A stretch of 64,000 nucleotides of DNA from Streptomyces caelestis (lineage in GTDB: Bacteria > Actinomycetota > Actinomycetes > Streptomycetales > Streptomycetaceae), in NCBI RefSeq assembly GCF_014205255.1, contig NZ_JACHNE010000001.1, positions 3,596,001 to 3,660,000 of the forward strand. Direction: 5' to 3'. Position 1 is the stretch's first letter; each line of letters opens with the position of its first letter. Positions 18,160 to 26,174 of this stretch are shown here, piece by piece. The position numbers were made by a program, and so were the translations under genes. The notes beneath the pieces were generated by a model that was given only the letters and a program-made list of their open reading frames with translations, was not told the DNA's origin and did not search any database.

Positions 18160-18345
18160 ATGCTCGTGCTCATACTGTCGGTCGTCGTCCTGCTGCTCAT
18201 CGGCGGCTGCGTCTGCGTCTTCTGGGCGGCCCGGGGCGACGCCCCGCGCTGGGCACGTGGTGTGGCCAAGGTGACGCTGCTCGGCAGCGAACTGGCCCGC
18301 AGTGCGGACGGGAGTTCCCGCTCCCGGCGCGGCGGGGACGACTAG
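18160..18345 (+). CDS. Small single-pass membrane protein
   Basis: 61 aa: an N-terminal hydrophobic helix (residues 2-23, 'LVLILSVVVLLLIGGCVCVF') followed by a short basic cytoplasmic tail. The ATG follows a GGGGGG tract. It probably stood directly downstream of pmt before mini-island 1 entered. Function unknown. Confidence 0.72.
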   Translation: MLVLILSVVVLLLIGGCVCVFWAARGDAPRWARGVAKVTLLGSELARSADGSSRSRRGGDD

Positions 18346-18506
18346 ACGAGGAGTCCCAGCACGGTGTCCGGGCCTGGCCCACGTTCGGTCAAAAATCGAA
18401 ATGCCCGTCCCCTTGGTAACCGCTTCCCCATAGAGTGCTCCCAGGATCGAGCTTTCTGAACGCGTTCAAAGGAGCGTGTGAGGCTCAACGGGGAGGGGAC
18501 CGCCCA

Positions 18507-20141
18507 ATGGGCAAGGGGGTCAAGACCGCCGTCATAGGCGGCGTGTTCGCGGTGATGGTGGGCGGGGCCGGGTACGGCGTCTTCAACATCGTGAGCGCGC
18601 TGAACGGTGACGGGGGCGGCACGAGCGGGGTGGCCGCGGAGAAGAAGTCGGGGCCGCCCGGCAAGGACGAGGTCAAGGAGACCACGGCCGAGTTCTTCGC
18701 GGCCTGGGAGAAGGGCGAGGCCGCGAAGGCGGCGTCGTACACGAACAACGACGCAGCCGCCGAGGCGCTGCTCACCGCCTTCGGCGACGACGCGCACATC
18801 ACCGACGTGAAGATCACGCCCGGCGCGGCGAGCGGCACCACCGTGCCGTACAGGGTGAAGGCGAAGGTGACCTACGGCGGGAAGTCCAAGCCGCTGAGCT
18901 ACAGCGGCAAGCTGAAGGTCGTGCGCGGCCTCACCACCGGACGGCCGCTGGTGGACTGGCAGCCGTCCGTGGTGCACCCCGAGTTGAAGAAGGACGACAC
19001 GCTCGTCACGGAGCTGTCGGCCAGCCCGCCCATCGAGGCGGTCGGCCGCGACGGCTCCGAGCTGACGAAGGAGAAGTACCCCTCCCTCGGCCCGGTCCTG
19101 GACGCCCTGCGCGCCAAGTACGGCAAGGAGGCCGGCGGCACCCCCGGCATCGAGCTGGCCGTCCGGCACACCGCCGGGAACGCCCCCGACACTCCGCTGC
19201 TCACCCTCGCCAAGGGCAAGCCCGGCAAGCTCACGACCACGATCAGCCCCAGCGCGCAGGCGGCGGCCGAGAAGGCGGTCAAGCGGTTCGCCCAGTCGTC
19301 GGTGGTGGCCGTCAAGCCGAGCACCGGTGAGGTGCTGGCCGTGGCGAACAACCGTACGGACGGCTTCAACGCGGCCTTCGAGGGCCAGGCGGCGCCCGGC
19401 TCCACAATGAAGATCATCACCGCCGCGATGCTCATCGACAACGGCGTGACCTCGATGAACGGCCCGGCACCCTGCCCGCCCAGCGCCGTGTGGCAGGGCC
19501 AGAAGTTCGAGAACCTCACCGACATGCAGCCCAACGAGAACGCCACCCTCGCCAACAGCTTCATGCGGTCCTGCAACACCGCCTTCATCAAGCTCATCGA
19601 CGAGAAGCCGCTCACGGACGCCTCGCTGACCCAGGAGGCCGAACAGCGCTTCGGGCTCGGGCAGGACAACTGGAAGACCGGCATCGTCTCCTTCGACGGC
19701 AGTGTCCCCGCGGTCAGCGGCCCGGACCGGGCGGCCGGTGCCATCGGCCAGGGCCAGGTGCAGATGAGCCCGCTGAACATGGCCTCGGTGACCGCGACCG
19801 CGATCACCGGCGCCTTCCGCCAGCCCTATCTCGTCTCGCCGAAGCTGGACGACCGGCAGCTGGCCCAGGCCCAGGGCCTGAAGGCGAGCACCGCCGCCCA
19901 GCTGAAGCAGATGATGCGGCTCACCGCCACCCAGGGCACCGCCCAGCAGGCCATGGCCGGACTCGGCGGCGACATCGGCGCCAAGACCGGTTCCGCCGAG
20001 GTCGACGGGAACGCCAAGTCCAACAGCTGGTTCACCGGGTTCCGTGACGACGTCGCGGCGGCGGCCATGACCGAGGAGGGCGGCCACGGCGGCGACGCGG
20101 CCGGGCCGATTGTCGCAGCCGTGCTACGAACAGGCGGCTGA
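18507..20141 (+). CDS. Class B penicillin-binding protein with MecA-type N-domain (first of a pair)
   Basis: 544 aa. N-terminal membrane anchor (about 7-27), an NTF2-like MecA_N domain (about 45-165), then a D,D-transpeptidase domain. Active-site motifs are all present: S299-TMK ('GSTMK'), S355-C-N and K493-TG ('AKTGSAEVDG'). It crosslinks peptidoglycan outside the membrane. The ATG at 18507 follows a GGGAGGGG site. A paralogue starts 96 bp downstream, and the sporulation gene ssgE faces the pair, so a role in cell-wall growth during development is plausible. Confidence 0.9.
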   Translation: MGKGVKTAVIGGVFAVMVGGAGYGVFNIVSALNGDGGGTSGVAAEKKSGPPGKDEVKETTAEFFAAWEKGEAAKAASYTNNDAAAEALLTAFGDDAHITDVKITPGAASGTTVPYRVKAKVTYGGKSKPLSYSGKLKVVRGLTTGRPLVDWQPSVVHPELKKDDTLVTELSASPPIEAVGRDGSELTKEKYPSLGPVLDALRAKYGKEAGGTPGIELAVRHTAGNAPDTPLLTLAKGKPGKLTTTISPSAQAAAEKAVKRFAQSSVVAVKPSTGEVLAVANNRTDGFNAAFEGQAAPGSTMKIITAAMLIDNGVTSMNGPAPCPPSAVWQGQKFENLTDMQPNENATLANSFMRSCNTAFIKLIDEKPLTDASLTQEAEQRFGLGQDNWKTGIVSFDGSVPAVSGPDRAAGAIGQGQVQMSPLNMASVTATAITGAFRQPYLVSPKLDDRQLAQAQGLKASTAAQLKQMMRLTATQGTAQQAMAGLGGDIGAKTGSAEVDGNAKSNSWFTGFRDDVAAAAMTEEGGHGGDAAGPIVAAVLRTGG

Positions 20142-20237
20142 TCTCACCCGCGCGGGACGGGACTCTAGGGTGGTGGCCGTCGTTGGGACAGCCGAGGGCA
20201 ACGGGGACCCTGGGGATTCGTGGAGGAACGAACAGCT

Positions 20238-21911
20238 GTGGGCAACAGAAGGCGCGTCGCCGAGCGAGGGAAGACGAGGCCCGCCGTGATCGGCGGGCTG
20301 ATCGCCGTGGTCGTCGGCGGTGCCGGGTTCGGCGCCTACGCGCTGTACGGCGGCGGCGCCTCGGCCGACGACGGCAGCCGGACGGCCTCCGCCGGCCAGA
20401 AGCCCGAGGTGAAGACCGGGCCCCTGTCGGCGACCGAGGTCACCACCACCGCCAAGGCCTTCCTCACCGCCTGGCAGTCGGGGAAGGTCACCGAGGCCGC
20501 CGCGGCCACCGACGACTCGGCCGCGGCGAAGTCCCTGCTCACCGGCTACACCAAGGACGCCCGCATCAAGGACGTCACCCTCACCCCGGGCACGCCCACG
20601 GGCGACAAGGTGCCGTTCTCCGTCAAGGCCACGGTGTCGTACAAGGACACCGAGAAGCCGCTGGCGTACGACAGCACGCTGACCGTCGCCCGCCGCACGA
20701 GCGACGGGAAGCCGCTGGTCGACTGGCAGTCGGCGGTCGTCCACCCCGACCTGAAGGACGGTGACAAGCTGGTCACCGGCGAGGCGGGCACGCCCCCGGT
20801 CAAGGCGCTCGACCGGGACGGCGGCGAACTGACCACGAAGAAGTACGCCTCGCTCGGGCCGGTCCTGGACGGGCTGCGCGAGAAGTACGGCAAGCAGGCC
20901 GGCGGCAAGGCCGGCATCGAGCTCCGGGTCGTGCGCGGGAAGTCGGCCAAGTCGGACGACCTGTCCGACAAGACCCTGCTGGAGCTGAGCCAGGGCACGC
21001 CCGGCACGGTGAAGACCACGCTGGACCCGGCCCTCCAGGCGGCGGCCGAGAAGCAGGTCGCGAAGAAGGCCCGGTCGTCGGTGGCCGTGGTGCGGGCCTC
21101 CACCGGCGAGATCCTGGCCGCCGCCAACGCCTCGCCCGGCTTCAACACCGCCTTCCAGGGCTCCCTGGCCCCCGGCTCCACGATGAAGGTCATCACCTCG
21201 TCGCTGCTGATCGAGAAGGGCCTGGCCTCGGCGGACAAGAAGCACCCGTGCCCGAAGTACTTCACGTACGGGCACTGGAAGTTCCAGAACGACAAGAAAT
21301 TCGAGATCAAGGACGGCACGTTCAAGGCGAGTTTCGCCCGCTCCTGCAACACGGCCTTCATCAGCCAGGCGCCCAAGCTCAAGGACGACGACCTGACCAA
21401 GCAGGCCCAGCAGGTCTTCGGCCTGGGGCTGAACAACTGGGCGATCGGCGTGCCGTCCTTCGACGGCGCGGTGCCGGTGCAGTCGGCGGCCCAGATGGGC
21501 GCCTCGCTGATCGGGCAGGGCGGGGTCCGGATGAACCCGCTGAACATGGCGTCGGTGTCGGCGACCGTCAAGTCCGGCACCTTCCACCAGCCGTACCTGG
21601 TCTCCCCGGACGTGGACGGCCGCAAGCTCGCGACGGCCTCGCGCACGATGCCGGCGGGCACGCTGTCCCAGCTGCGTGAGCTGATGTCGTACACGGCCGA
21701 CTACGGAACGGCCGCGGAGGCGATGGCCGGGGTGAGCGGCGACGCCGGCGCGAAGACCGGGTCCGCCGAGGTCGACGGCCAGAAGAAGCCGAACGGCTGG
21801 TTCACCGCCTACCGGGGTGATCTGGCGGCCGCGGGCGTGGTCCAGCAGGGCGGCCACGGCGGCGAGACGGCCGGGCCGATCGTGGCGGCGCTGCTGAAGA
21901 TGGGCGGCTGA
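20238..21911 (+). CDS. Class B penicillin-binding protein with MecA-type N-domain (second of a pair)
   Basis: 557 aa, with the same order of anchor, NTF2-like domain and transpeptidase. Active site: S314-TMK, S369-C-N, K506-TG. I chose the GTG at 20238 because GGAGG (20222-20226) lies 11 nt upstream; an in-frame GTG at 20220 overlaps that site. The two PBPs share long stretches ('GAKTGSAEVDG', 'LVDWQ..VVHP') and arose by tandem duplication. Confidence 0.9.
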   Translation: MGNRRRVAERGKTRPAVIGGLIAVVVGGAGFGAYALYGGGASADDGSRTASAGQKPEVKTGPLSATEVTTTAKAFLTAWQSGKVTEAAAATDDSAAAKSLLTGYTKDARIKDVTLTPGTPTGDKVPFSVKATVSYKDTEKPLAYDSTLTVARRTSDGKPLVDWQSAVVHPDLKDGDKLVTGEAGTPPVKALDRDGGELTTKKYASLGPVLDGLREKYGKQAGGKAGIELRVVRGKSAKSDDLSDKTLLELSQGTPGTVKTTLDPALQAAAEKQVAKKARSSVAVVRASTGEILAAANASPGFNTAFQGSLAPGSTMKVITSSLLIEKGLASADKKHPCPKYFTYGHWKFQNDKKFEIKDGTFKASFARSCNTAFISQAPKLKDDDLTKQAQQVFGLGLNNWAIGVPSFDGAVPVQSAAQMGASLIGQGGVRMNPLNMASVSATVKSGTFHQPYLVSPDVDGRKLATASRTMPAGTLSQLRELMSYTADYGTAAEAMAGVSGDAGAKTGSAEVDGQKKPNGWFTAYRGDLAAAGVVQQGGHGGETAGPIVAALLKMGG

Positions 21912-21927
21912 GCCGCGAGCTCGAAGC

Positions 21928-22293
21928 TCAGTGAGTGACCGGTTCCGCGGCGGCCGTGTACGTCCGCCGCAGGAAGCGCAGCAGCGCCTGCCGCTCGAAC
22001 TGCACCACCGACACTCCCTGCGCGGAGTGGAACTCCACGACGGCCTGCACCCGGCCACACGGCCACACCCGCACCTCACCGCTGCCCGTGGGGGCCCGCA
22101 GTCCCTCCTCCAGCAGCCGGCGGTCGAACATCCATTCGCGTGCCCCGGCCCCGGGCAGCCCGATCCGTACGGTGCCCGGGTCCCGCTCGGGGTCATACCG
22201 CAGCCTGACCGGAACCGCTTCCTGCTCCGCGTCCAGCGGGAGGGCCGCATCCGTGACGATATGGGCTCGCGCGTACTGCTCGACTACGGACAT
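21928..22293 (-). CDS. ssgE: SsgA-like sporulation and cell-division regulator
   Basis: 121 aa SALP family protein ('SVVEQYARAHIVTDAALPL', 'REWMFDRRLLEEGL', 'VQFERQALLRFLRRTY'). SsgA-like proteins exist only in morphologically complex actinomycetes and guide septum placement and spore-wall autolysis. I call it SsgE because, from memory, SsgE of S. coelicolor (SCO3158) sits directly after a pair of PBP genes. The ATG follows an AAGGGG site. It is convergent with the second PBP gene, 16 bp apart. Confidence 0.88.
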   Translation of the reverse strand: MSVVEQYARAHIVTDAALPLDAEQEAVPVRLRYDPERDPGTVRIGLPGAGAREWMFDRRLLEEGLRAPTGSGEVRVWPCGRVQAVVEFHSAQGVSVVQFERQALLRFLRRTYTAAAEPVTH

Positions 22294-22462
22294 CCGACGG
22301 CCCCTTCACCGTGCGCTGTCTGTGGGGAAACTGTGCGTCCACCCCCCCTCCAATGTCGCATATTTTCCGGATTGCGCCCCCGGAGGCCGGACCTATCACG
22401 GATGAGATAAAACGAGCGTCACGCTCTTGCACATCGTTCGCATCAAGCCACATCATCGAACG

Positions 22463-23554
22463 GTGCATGTACCTGACGGATTCATCAACGCGCCCACCGC
22501 CGCCGCCACCGGTGTGATCGCCGCGGGCGCCATCGCCGTGAGCCTGCGCGGCGCGCGCCGGGAACTCGACGAGCGGACGGCACCGCTGGCCGGGCTGGTC
22601 GCGGCGTTCATCTTCGCGGTGCAGATGCTGAACTTCCCCGTCGCGGCGGGGACCAGCGGCCATCTGCTCGGCGGTGCGCTCGCCGCGATACTCGTCGGCC
22701 CCTACACGGGGATCCTGTGCGTCTCCGTCGTCCTGCTCATGCAGGGCATCCTCTTCGCGGACGGCGGCCTGACCGCGCTCGGCGTGAACATCACCAACAT
22801 GGCGATCGTCACCACCGTCGTCGCCTACGCCCTCTTCCGCGGCCTGGTGAAGGTGCTGCCCCGCACCCGCCGGTCGGTCACCGTGGCCTCCTTCGTCGCC
22901 GCCCTGGTCTCCGTCCCGGCCGCCGCCCTGGCCTTCACGCTGATGTACGCGATCGGCGGCACCACCGACGTGTCGATCGGCAAGGTCGCCACCGCCATGG
23001 TCGGCGTGCACCTCCTCATCGGCATCGGTGAGGCCGTGATCACCGCGCTGACCGTCGGCTCGGTCATCGCCGTACGCCCTGACCTGGTGTACGGGGCGCG
23101 CGGCCTCACGCAGAAGCTCAAGCTGCGGGTGAACGGCGAACTGGTCGACGCCCCCGGCGCCGAGCCGGAGCCGGCCCCCATGGCCGCCCGGACCTCGCAC
23201 CGCAAGGTGTGGGCCGCCGGCCTGGTCGCCTCCCTGGTCCTGGCCGGGTTCGTCAGCTTCTACGCCTCCGCCGACCCCGACGGCCTGGAGAAGGTCGCCA
23301 CCGACCACGGCATCGACAAGCAGGCCGAGGAGCACGCGGTCGCCGACTCCCCGCTCGCCGACTACGGCGTCAAGGACGTCGACGACGCCCGCCTGTCCGG
23401 GGGGCTGGCCGGCGTCATCGGCGTGGGGGTCACGGTCGTGGCGGGCAGCGCGGTCTTCTGGGCGGTACGCCGTCGCCGCTCGGACGACACGTCCCCGTCG
23501 GACACGACGGACACGACGGACGCGACGAGCACCACAAGCACGACGAGCGTCTGA
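22463..23554 (+). CDS. cbiM: ECF cobalt/nickel transporter component CbiM fused to a CbiN-like PDGLE domain
   Basis: 363 aa. It begins 'VHVPDGFINAPTAAATG', the CbiM/NikM N-terminus whose first residues (Met1, His2) coordinate the metal; this fixes the GTG at 22463. Several helices follow. After about residue 250 comes a second domain with 'ADPDGLEKVA..GI' (PDGLE motif) and a last helix, i.e. a CbiN/NikN-like module in the same chain. It imports Co2+ or Ni2+; the sequence alone does not decide which. There is no ribosome site. TTGCAC (22427-22432), 18 nt, CATCAT could be a promoter for a leaderless transcript. Confidence 0.88.
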   Translation: MHVPDGFINAPTAAATGVIAAGAIAVSLRGARRELDERTAPLAGLVAAFIFAVQMLNFPVAAGTSGHLLGGALAAILVGPYTGILCVSVVLLMQGILFADGGLTALGVNITNMAIVTTVVAYALFRGLVKVLPRTRRSVTVASFVAALVSVPAAALAFTLMYAIGGTTDVSIGKVATAMVGVHLLIGIGEAVITALTVGSVIAVRPDLVYGARGLTQKLKLRVNGELVDAPGAEPEPAPMAARTSHRKVWAAGLVASLVLAGFVSFYASADPDGLEKVATDHGIDKQAEEHAVADSPLADYGVKDVDDARLSGGLAGVIGVGVTVVAGSAVFWAVRRRRSDDTSPSDTTDTTDATSTTSTTSV

Positions 23555-23555
23555 C

Positions 23556-24317
23556 ATGGGAGCAGGGCACGCGCACAAGCTCTACCGGCACGGGCACTCG
23601 CCCGTGCACGGCCTGCCGCCGCACACCAAGCTCGCCGCCGTCTTCGCCTTCGTGGTGGTCGTGGTGTCGACACCGCGGGAGGCGATGTGGGCGTTCGGGC
23701 TGTACGCCGTGCTGCTGGCGGGCGTCGCGTACGTGGCGCGGGTGCCCGCCGGGTTCCTGCTGAGGCGGCTGCTGATCGAGGTGCCGTTCGTCGCGTTCGC
23801 GGTGCTGATGCCGTTCGTGGCGGAGGGCGAGCGGGTCGACGTCCTCGGGCTGTCCCTGAGCGTCAACGGACTGTGGGGCGCCTGGAACGTGCTGGCGAAA
23901 GGCACCCTCGGTGTCGCGGCCTCGGTGTTGCTGGCCGCCACCACCGAGCTGCGCGAACTCCTCCTCGGCCTCCAGCGGCTCAGGCTCCCGCCGCTCCTCG
24001 TGCAGATCGCGTCCTTCATGATCCGCTACGGCGACGTCATCACGGACGAGATGCGGCGCATGCGGATCGCCCGCGAGTCACGCGGCTTCGAGGCGAAGGG
24101 CGTCCGGCACTGGGGCGTCCTGGCCAAGTCCGCGGGCGCCCTGTTCATCCGCTCCTACGAGCGCGGCGAGCGCGTGCACCTGGCCATGGTCAGCCGCGGG
24201 TACACCGGCTCCATGCCGGTCATCGACGAGGTGACCGCGTCCCGGGCGCAGTGGACGCACGCCCTGACCCTCCCCTGTGCCGCCCTCGTCGTCTGTCTGC
24301 TGGGATGGACCCTGTGA
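23556..24317 (+). CDS. cbiQ: ECF cobalt/nickel transporter transmembrane protein
   Basis: 253 aa integral membrane T-component with about five helices and the cytoplasmic coupling motifs 'RMRIARESRGF' and 'YERGERVHLAMVSRGY' that dock onto the ATPase. It starts 1 nt after the cbiM stop and overlaps cbiO by 4 bp, so the three are one operon. Confidence 0.92.
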   Translation: MGAGHAHKLYRHGHSPVHGLPPHTKLAAVFAFVVVVVSTPREAMWAFGLYAVLLAGVAYVARVPAGFLLRRLLIEVPFVAFAVLMPFVAEGERVDVLGLSLSVNGLWGAWNVLAKGTLGVAASVLLAATTELRELLLGLQRLRLPPLLVQIASFMIRYGDVITDEMRRMRIARESRGFEAKGVRHWGVLAKSAGALFIRSYERGERVHLAMVSRGYTGSMPVIDEVTASRAQWTHALTLPCAALVVCLLGWTL

Positions 24318-25081
24318 CTGATGCGACCCCCTCACTCGAAGTGGCAGGCCTGGCCTTCGCCTACCCCGACGGGCACCAGGCCCTCTTCGGCGTCGACTTC
24401 TCCGTCGCGCGCGGCGAGCGGGTCGCGCTGCTCGGGCCGAACGGCGCCGGCAAAACGACCCTCGTGCTCCACCTCAACGGCATCCTGACCGGCGGCACCG
24501 GCACGGTGAAGGTGGCCGGGCTGCCCGTCGGCAGGCAGCACATGGCGGAGATCCGGCGCCGGGTCGGCATCGTCTTCCAGGACCCGGACGACCAGCTCTT
24601 CATGCCGACCGTCCGGGAGGACGTGGCGTTCGGGCCCGCCGCGGCCGGGCTCAAGGGGCCGGAGCTGGAGCAGCGCGTGGACCGGGCGCTGGAGCGGGTC
24701 GGCATGGCGGAGTTCAAGGACCGCCCGCCGCACCACCTCTCCTTCGGCCAGCGCCGTCGGGTGGCCGTGGCGACCGTGCTCGCGATGGAACCGGAGATCC
24801 TCGTCCTCGACGAGCCCTCCTCCAACCTCGACCCCGCCTCCCGCCGCGAACTGGCCGACATCCTGCGCTCCCTCGACGTGACGGTGCTGATGGTCACGCA
24901 CGACCTGCCGTACGCCCTGGAGCTGTGCCCGCGCTCCCTGGTTCTCAGCGAGGGCGTGATCGCGGCGGACGGTCCGACCGGCGAACTGCTCTCCGACGAG
25001 GTGCTGATGCGCGCCCACCGGCTGGAGCTGCCGTTCGGTTTCGATCCGCGTTCGGTGCCGGCGGTTCCGGCACGTCCGTGA
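24314..25081 (+). CDS. cbiO: ECF cobalt/nickel transporter ATP-binding protein
   Basis: 255 aa. Walker A 'GPNGAGKTT', Q-loop 'VFQDPDDQLF', signature 'LSFGQRRRVA', Walker B 'ILVLDEPSSNLD', switch 'VTHDLPYAL'. It energises CbiMQ. The GTG at 24314 overlaps the cbiQ TGA (GTGA) with GGGA 8 nt upstream; an ATG 9 nt earlier is an alternative. Confidence 0.92.
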   Translation: MTDATPSLEVAGLAFAYPDGHQALFGVDFSVARGERVALLGPNGAGKTTLVLHLNGILTGGTGTVKVAGLPVGRQHMAEIRRRVGIVFQDPDDQLFMPTVREDVAFGPAAAGLKGPELEQRVDRALERVGMAEFKDRPPHHLSFGQRRRVAVATVLAMEPEILVLDEPSSNLDPASRRELADILRSLDVTVLMVTHDLPYALELCPRSLVLSEGVIAADGPTGELLSDEVLMRAHRLELPFGFDPRSVPAVPARP

Positions 25082-25120
25082 CAATCGGCGCGTGACGAAG
25101 ACAATGAGCGCGTGACGAAC
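25081..25120 (+). repeat. Imperfect 20-bp tandem repeat over the ohrR start
   Basis: Two adjacent 20-mers, ACAATCGGCGCGTGACGAAG and ACAATGAGCGCGTGACGAAC, match at 17 of 20 positions. The second contains the ohrR start. The first creates a seven-codon ORF (GTG 25092) whose TGA overlaps the ohrR GTG. Confidence 0.7.
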
Positions 25121-25573
25121 GAGGAGACCGAGAGCTCGCTGCTGCTGGACGGGCAGCTGTGCTTCGCGCTGTACGCCGCCCAGCGCGCGGTGACGGCGGC
25201 GTACCGCCCGCTCCTCGACGAACTCGGCCTCACCTATCCGCAGTACCTCGTCCTGCTGGTCCTCTGGGAGCGCGGGCAGACCACGGTCAAGGAGCTGGCG
25301 GCCGCGCTGCGACTCGACTACGGCACGGTGTCGCCGCTGCTGAAGCGGCTGGAGGCGGCGGGTCTCGTACGGCGTGAGCGGTCGGCGCGCGACGAGCGGT
25401 CGGTGCTCGTGGCGGTGACCGGACGCGGGGAGGAACTCCGGGAGCGGGCGGCGAGCGTGCCCGGCGCGCTGCTGTCGGCGACGGGGCTCGACGGCACGGA
25501 GGTCGCGCGACTCCGCGAGGAGCTGTGGCGGCTGGCGGAGAGCGCCGGGGCGGCGGCGGAGCGCGCTCGCTGA
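25112..25573 (+). CDS. ohrR: OhrR-type MarR family organic-peroxide sensor/repressor
   Basis: 153 aa winged-helix repressor. The reactive cysteine is C17 in 'LDGQLCFALYAAQRAV', the OhrR signature. The recognition region is 'LRLDYGTVSPLLKRLEAAGLV' and the wing 'RSARDERSVLVAVT'. Oxidation of the Cys by organic hydroperoxides releases DNA. The next gene is ohr, its usual target, on the same strand. The GTG start lies in the second copy of the tandem repeat. Confidence 0.88.
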   Translation: MTNEETESSLLLDGQLCFALYAAQRAVTAAYRPLLDELGLTYPQYLVLLVLWERGQTTVKELAAALRLDYGTVSPLLKRLEAAGLVRRERSARDERSVLVAVTGRGEELRERAASVPGALLSATGLDGTEVARLREELWRLAESAGAAAERAR

Positions 25574-25582
25574 TCCGCGAAG

Positions 25583-25625
25583 GGGTTACCCGCGGTTGCC
25601 ACCCCCTGGTGGCGACAGGCGGGTT
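25583..25625. promoter_or_regulatory. Nested inverted repeat between ohrR and ohr
   Basis: An outer near-palindrome, GTTACCCGC ... GCGGGTTAC, encloses a perfect inner one, GCCACC-CCCT-GGTGGC. It may be the ohrR terminator or the OhrR operator for ohr; the position allows both. Confidence 0.55.
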
Positions 25626-25685
25626 ACTGGTCAGTACCTTGTGCACGATGTGTTTGCGCGCACTTGTTTCCCGGGGGAGGACAGG

Positions 25686-26132
25686 ATGACTGACGGCCCC
25701 GCCGTCGACACCCGCCCGACGAAGATCATGTACGTGGCCGAGGCCACCGCCCACGGCGGCCGGGAGGGCTATGTCACCAGCCAGGACGGCCGGCTCGACC
25801 TCAAGGTCGCGATGCCCCCGCAGCTCGGCGGCGACGGCAACGGCACCAACCCGGAACAGCTCCTCGCGGCCGGTTACAGCTCCTGCTTCCACAACGCGCT
25901 GATCCTGGTCGGCAACCGCGAGGGCTACGACCTGACCGGTTCGACGGTCTCCGCCAAGGTCGGCATCGGCCCCAACAAGCAGCACGGCTACGGCCTCGCG
26001 GTCGCCCTGAGCGTCTCGCTCCCCGTCCTCGACCCCGACCTCGCGACCAAGCTGGTGGACGCGGCCCACGAGGTGTGTCCGTACTCGAACGCGACCCGCG
26101 GGAACATCGACGTGACCATCCTGCTTGGCTAG
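25686..26132 (+). CDS. ohr: Organic hydroperoxide resistance protein (Ohr)
   Basis: 148 aa OsmC/Ohr-fold thiol peroxidase that reduces organic hydroperoxides. Peroxidatic Cys67 is in 'AAGYSSCFHNAL' and resolving Cys131 in 'EVCPYSNATRGNIDV'. The ATG at 25686 follows a GGGGGAGG site. It is downstream of its likely regulator ohrR. Confidence 0.94.
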   Translation: MTDGPAVDTRPTKIMYVAEATAHGGREGYVTSQDGRLDLKVAMPPQLGGDGNGTNPEQLLAAGYSSCFHNALILVGNREGYDLTGSTVSAKVGIGPNKQHGYGLAVALSVSLPVLDPDLATKLVDAAHEVCPYSNATRGNIDVTILLG

Positions 26133-26174
26133 AGGGGAGCAAGGGGAGCACCGCAGCGAGACGAGGAGACGGGC

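Noticed and set aside
18093..18419. 102-codon open frame continuing from the right 21-bp repeat
   Set aside because: It would be a pmt extension only if the repeat never had a stop. It is out of frame with the small membrane protein gene and has no conserved features. The TAG-to-CAG change in the displaced copy explains it.
22294..22462. Cobalamin or nickel riboswitch ahead of cbiM
   Set aside because: I see no B12-box or long conserved leader; the region is short, and a leaderless start is more likely.
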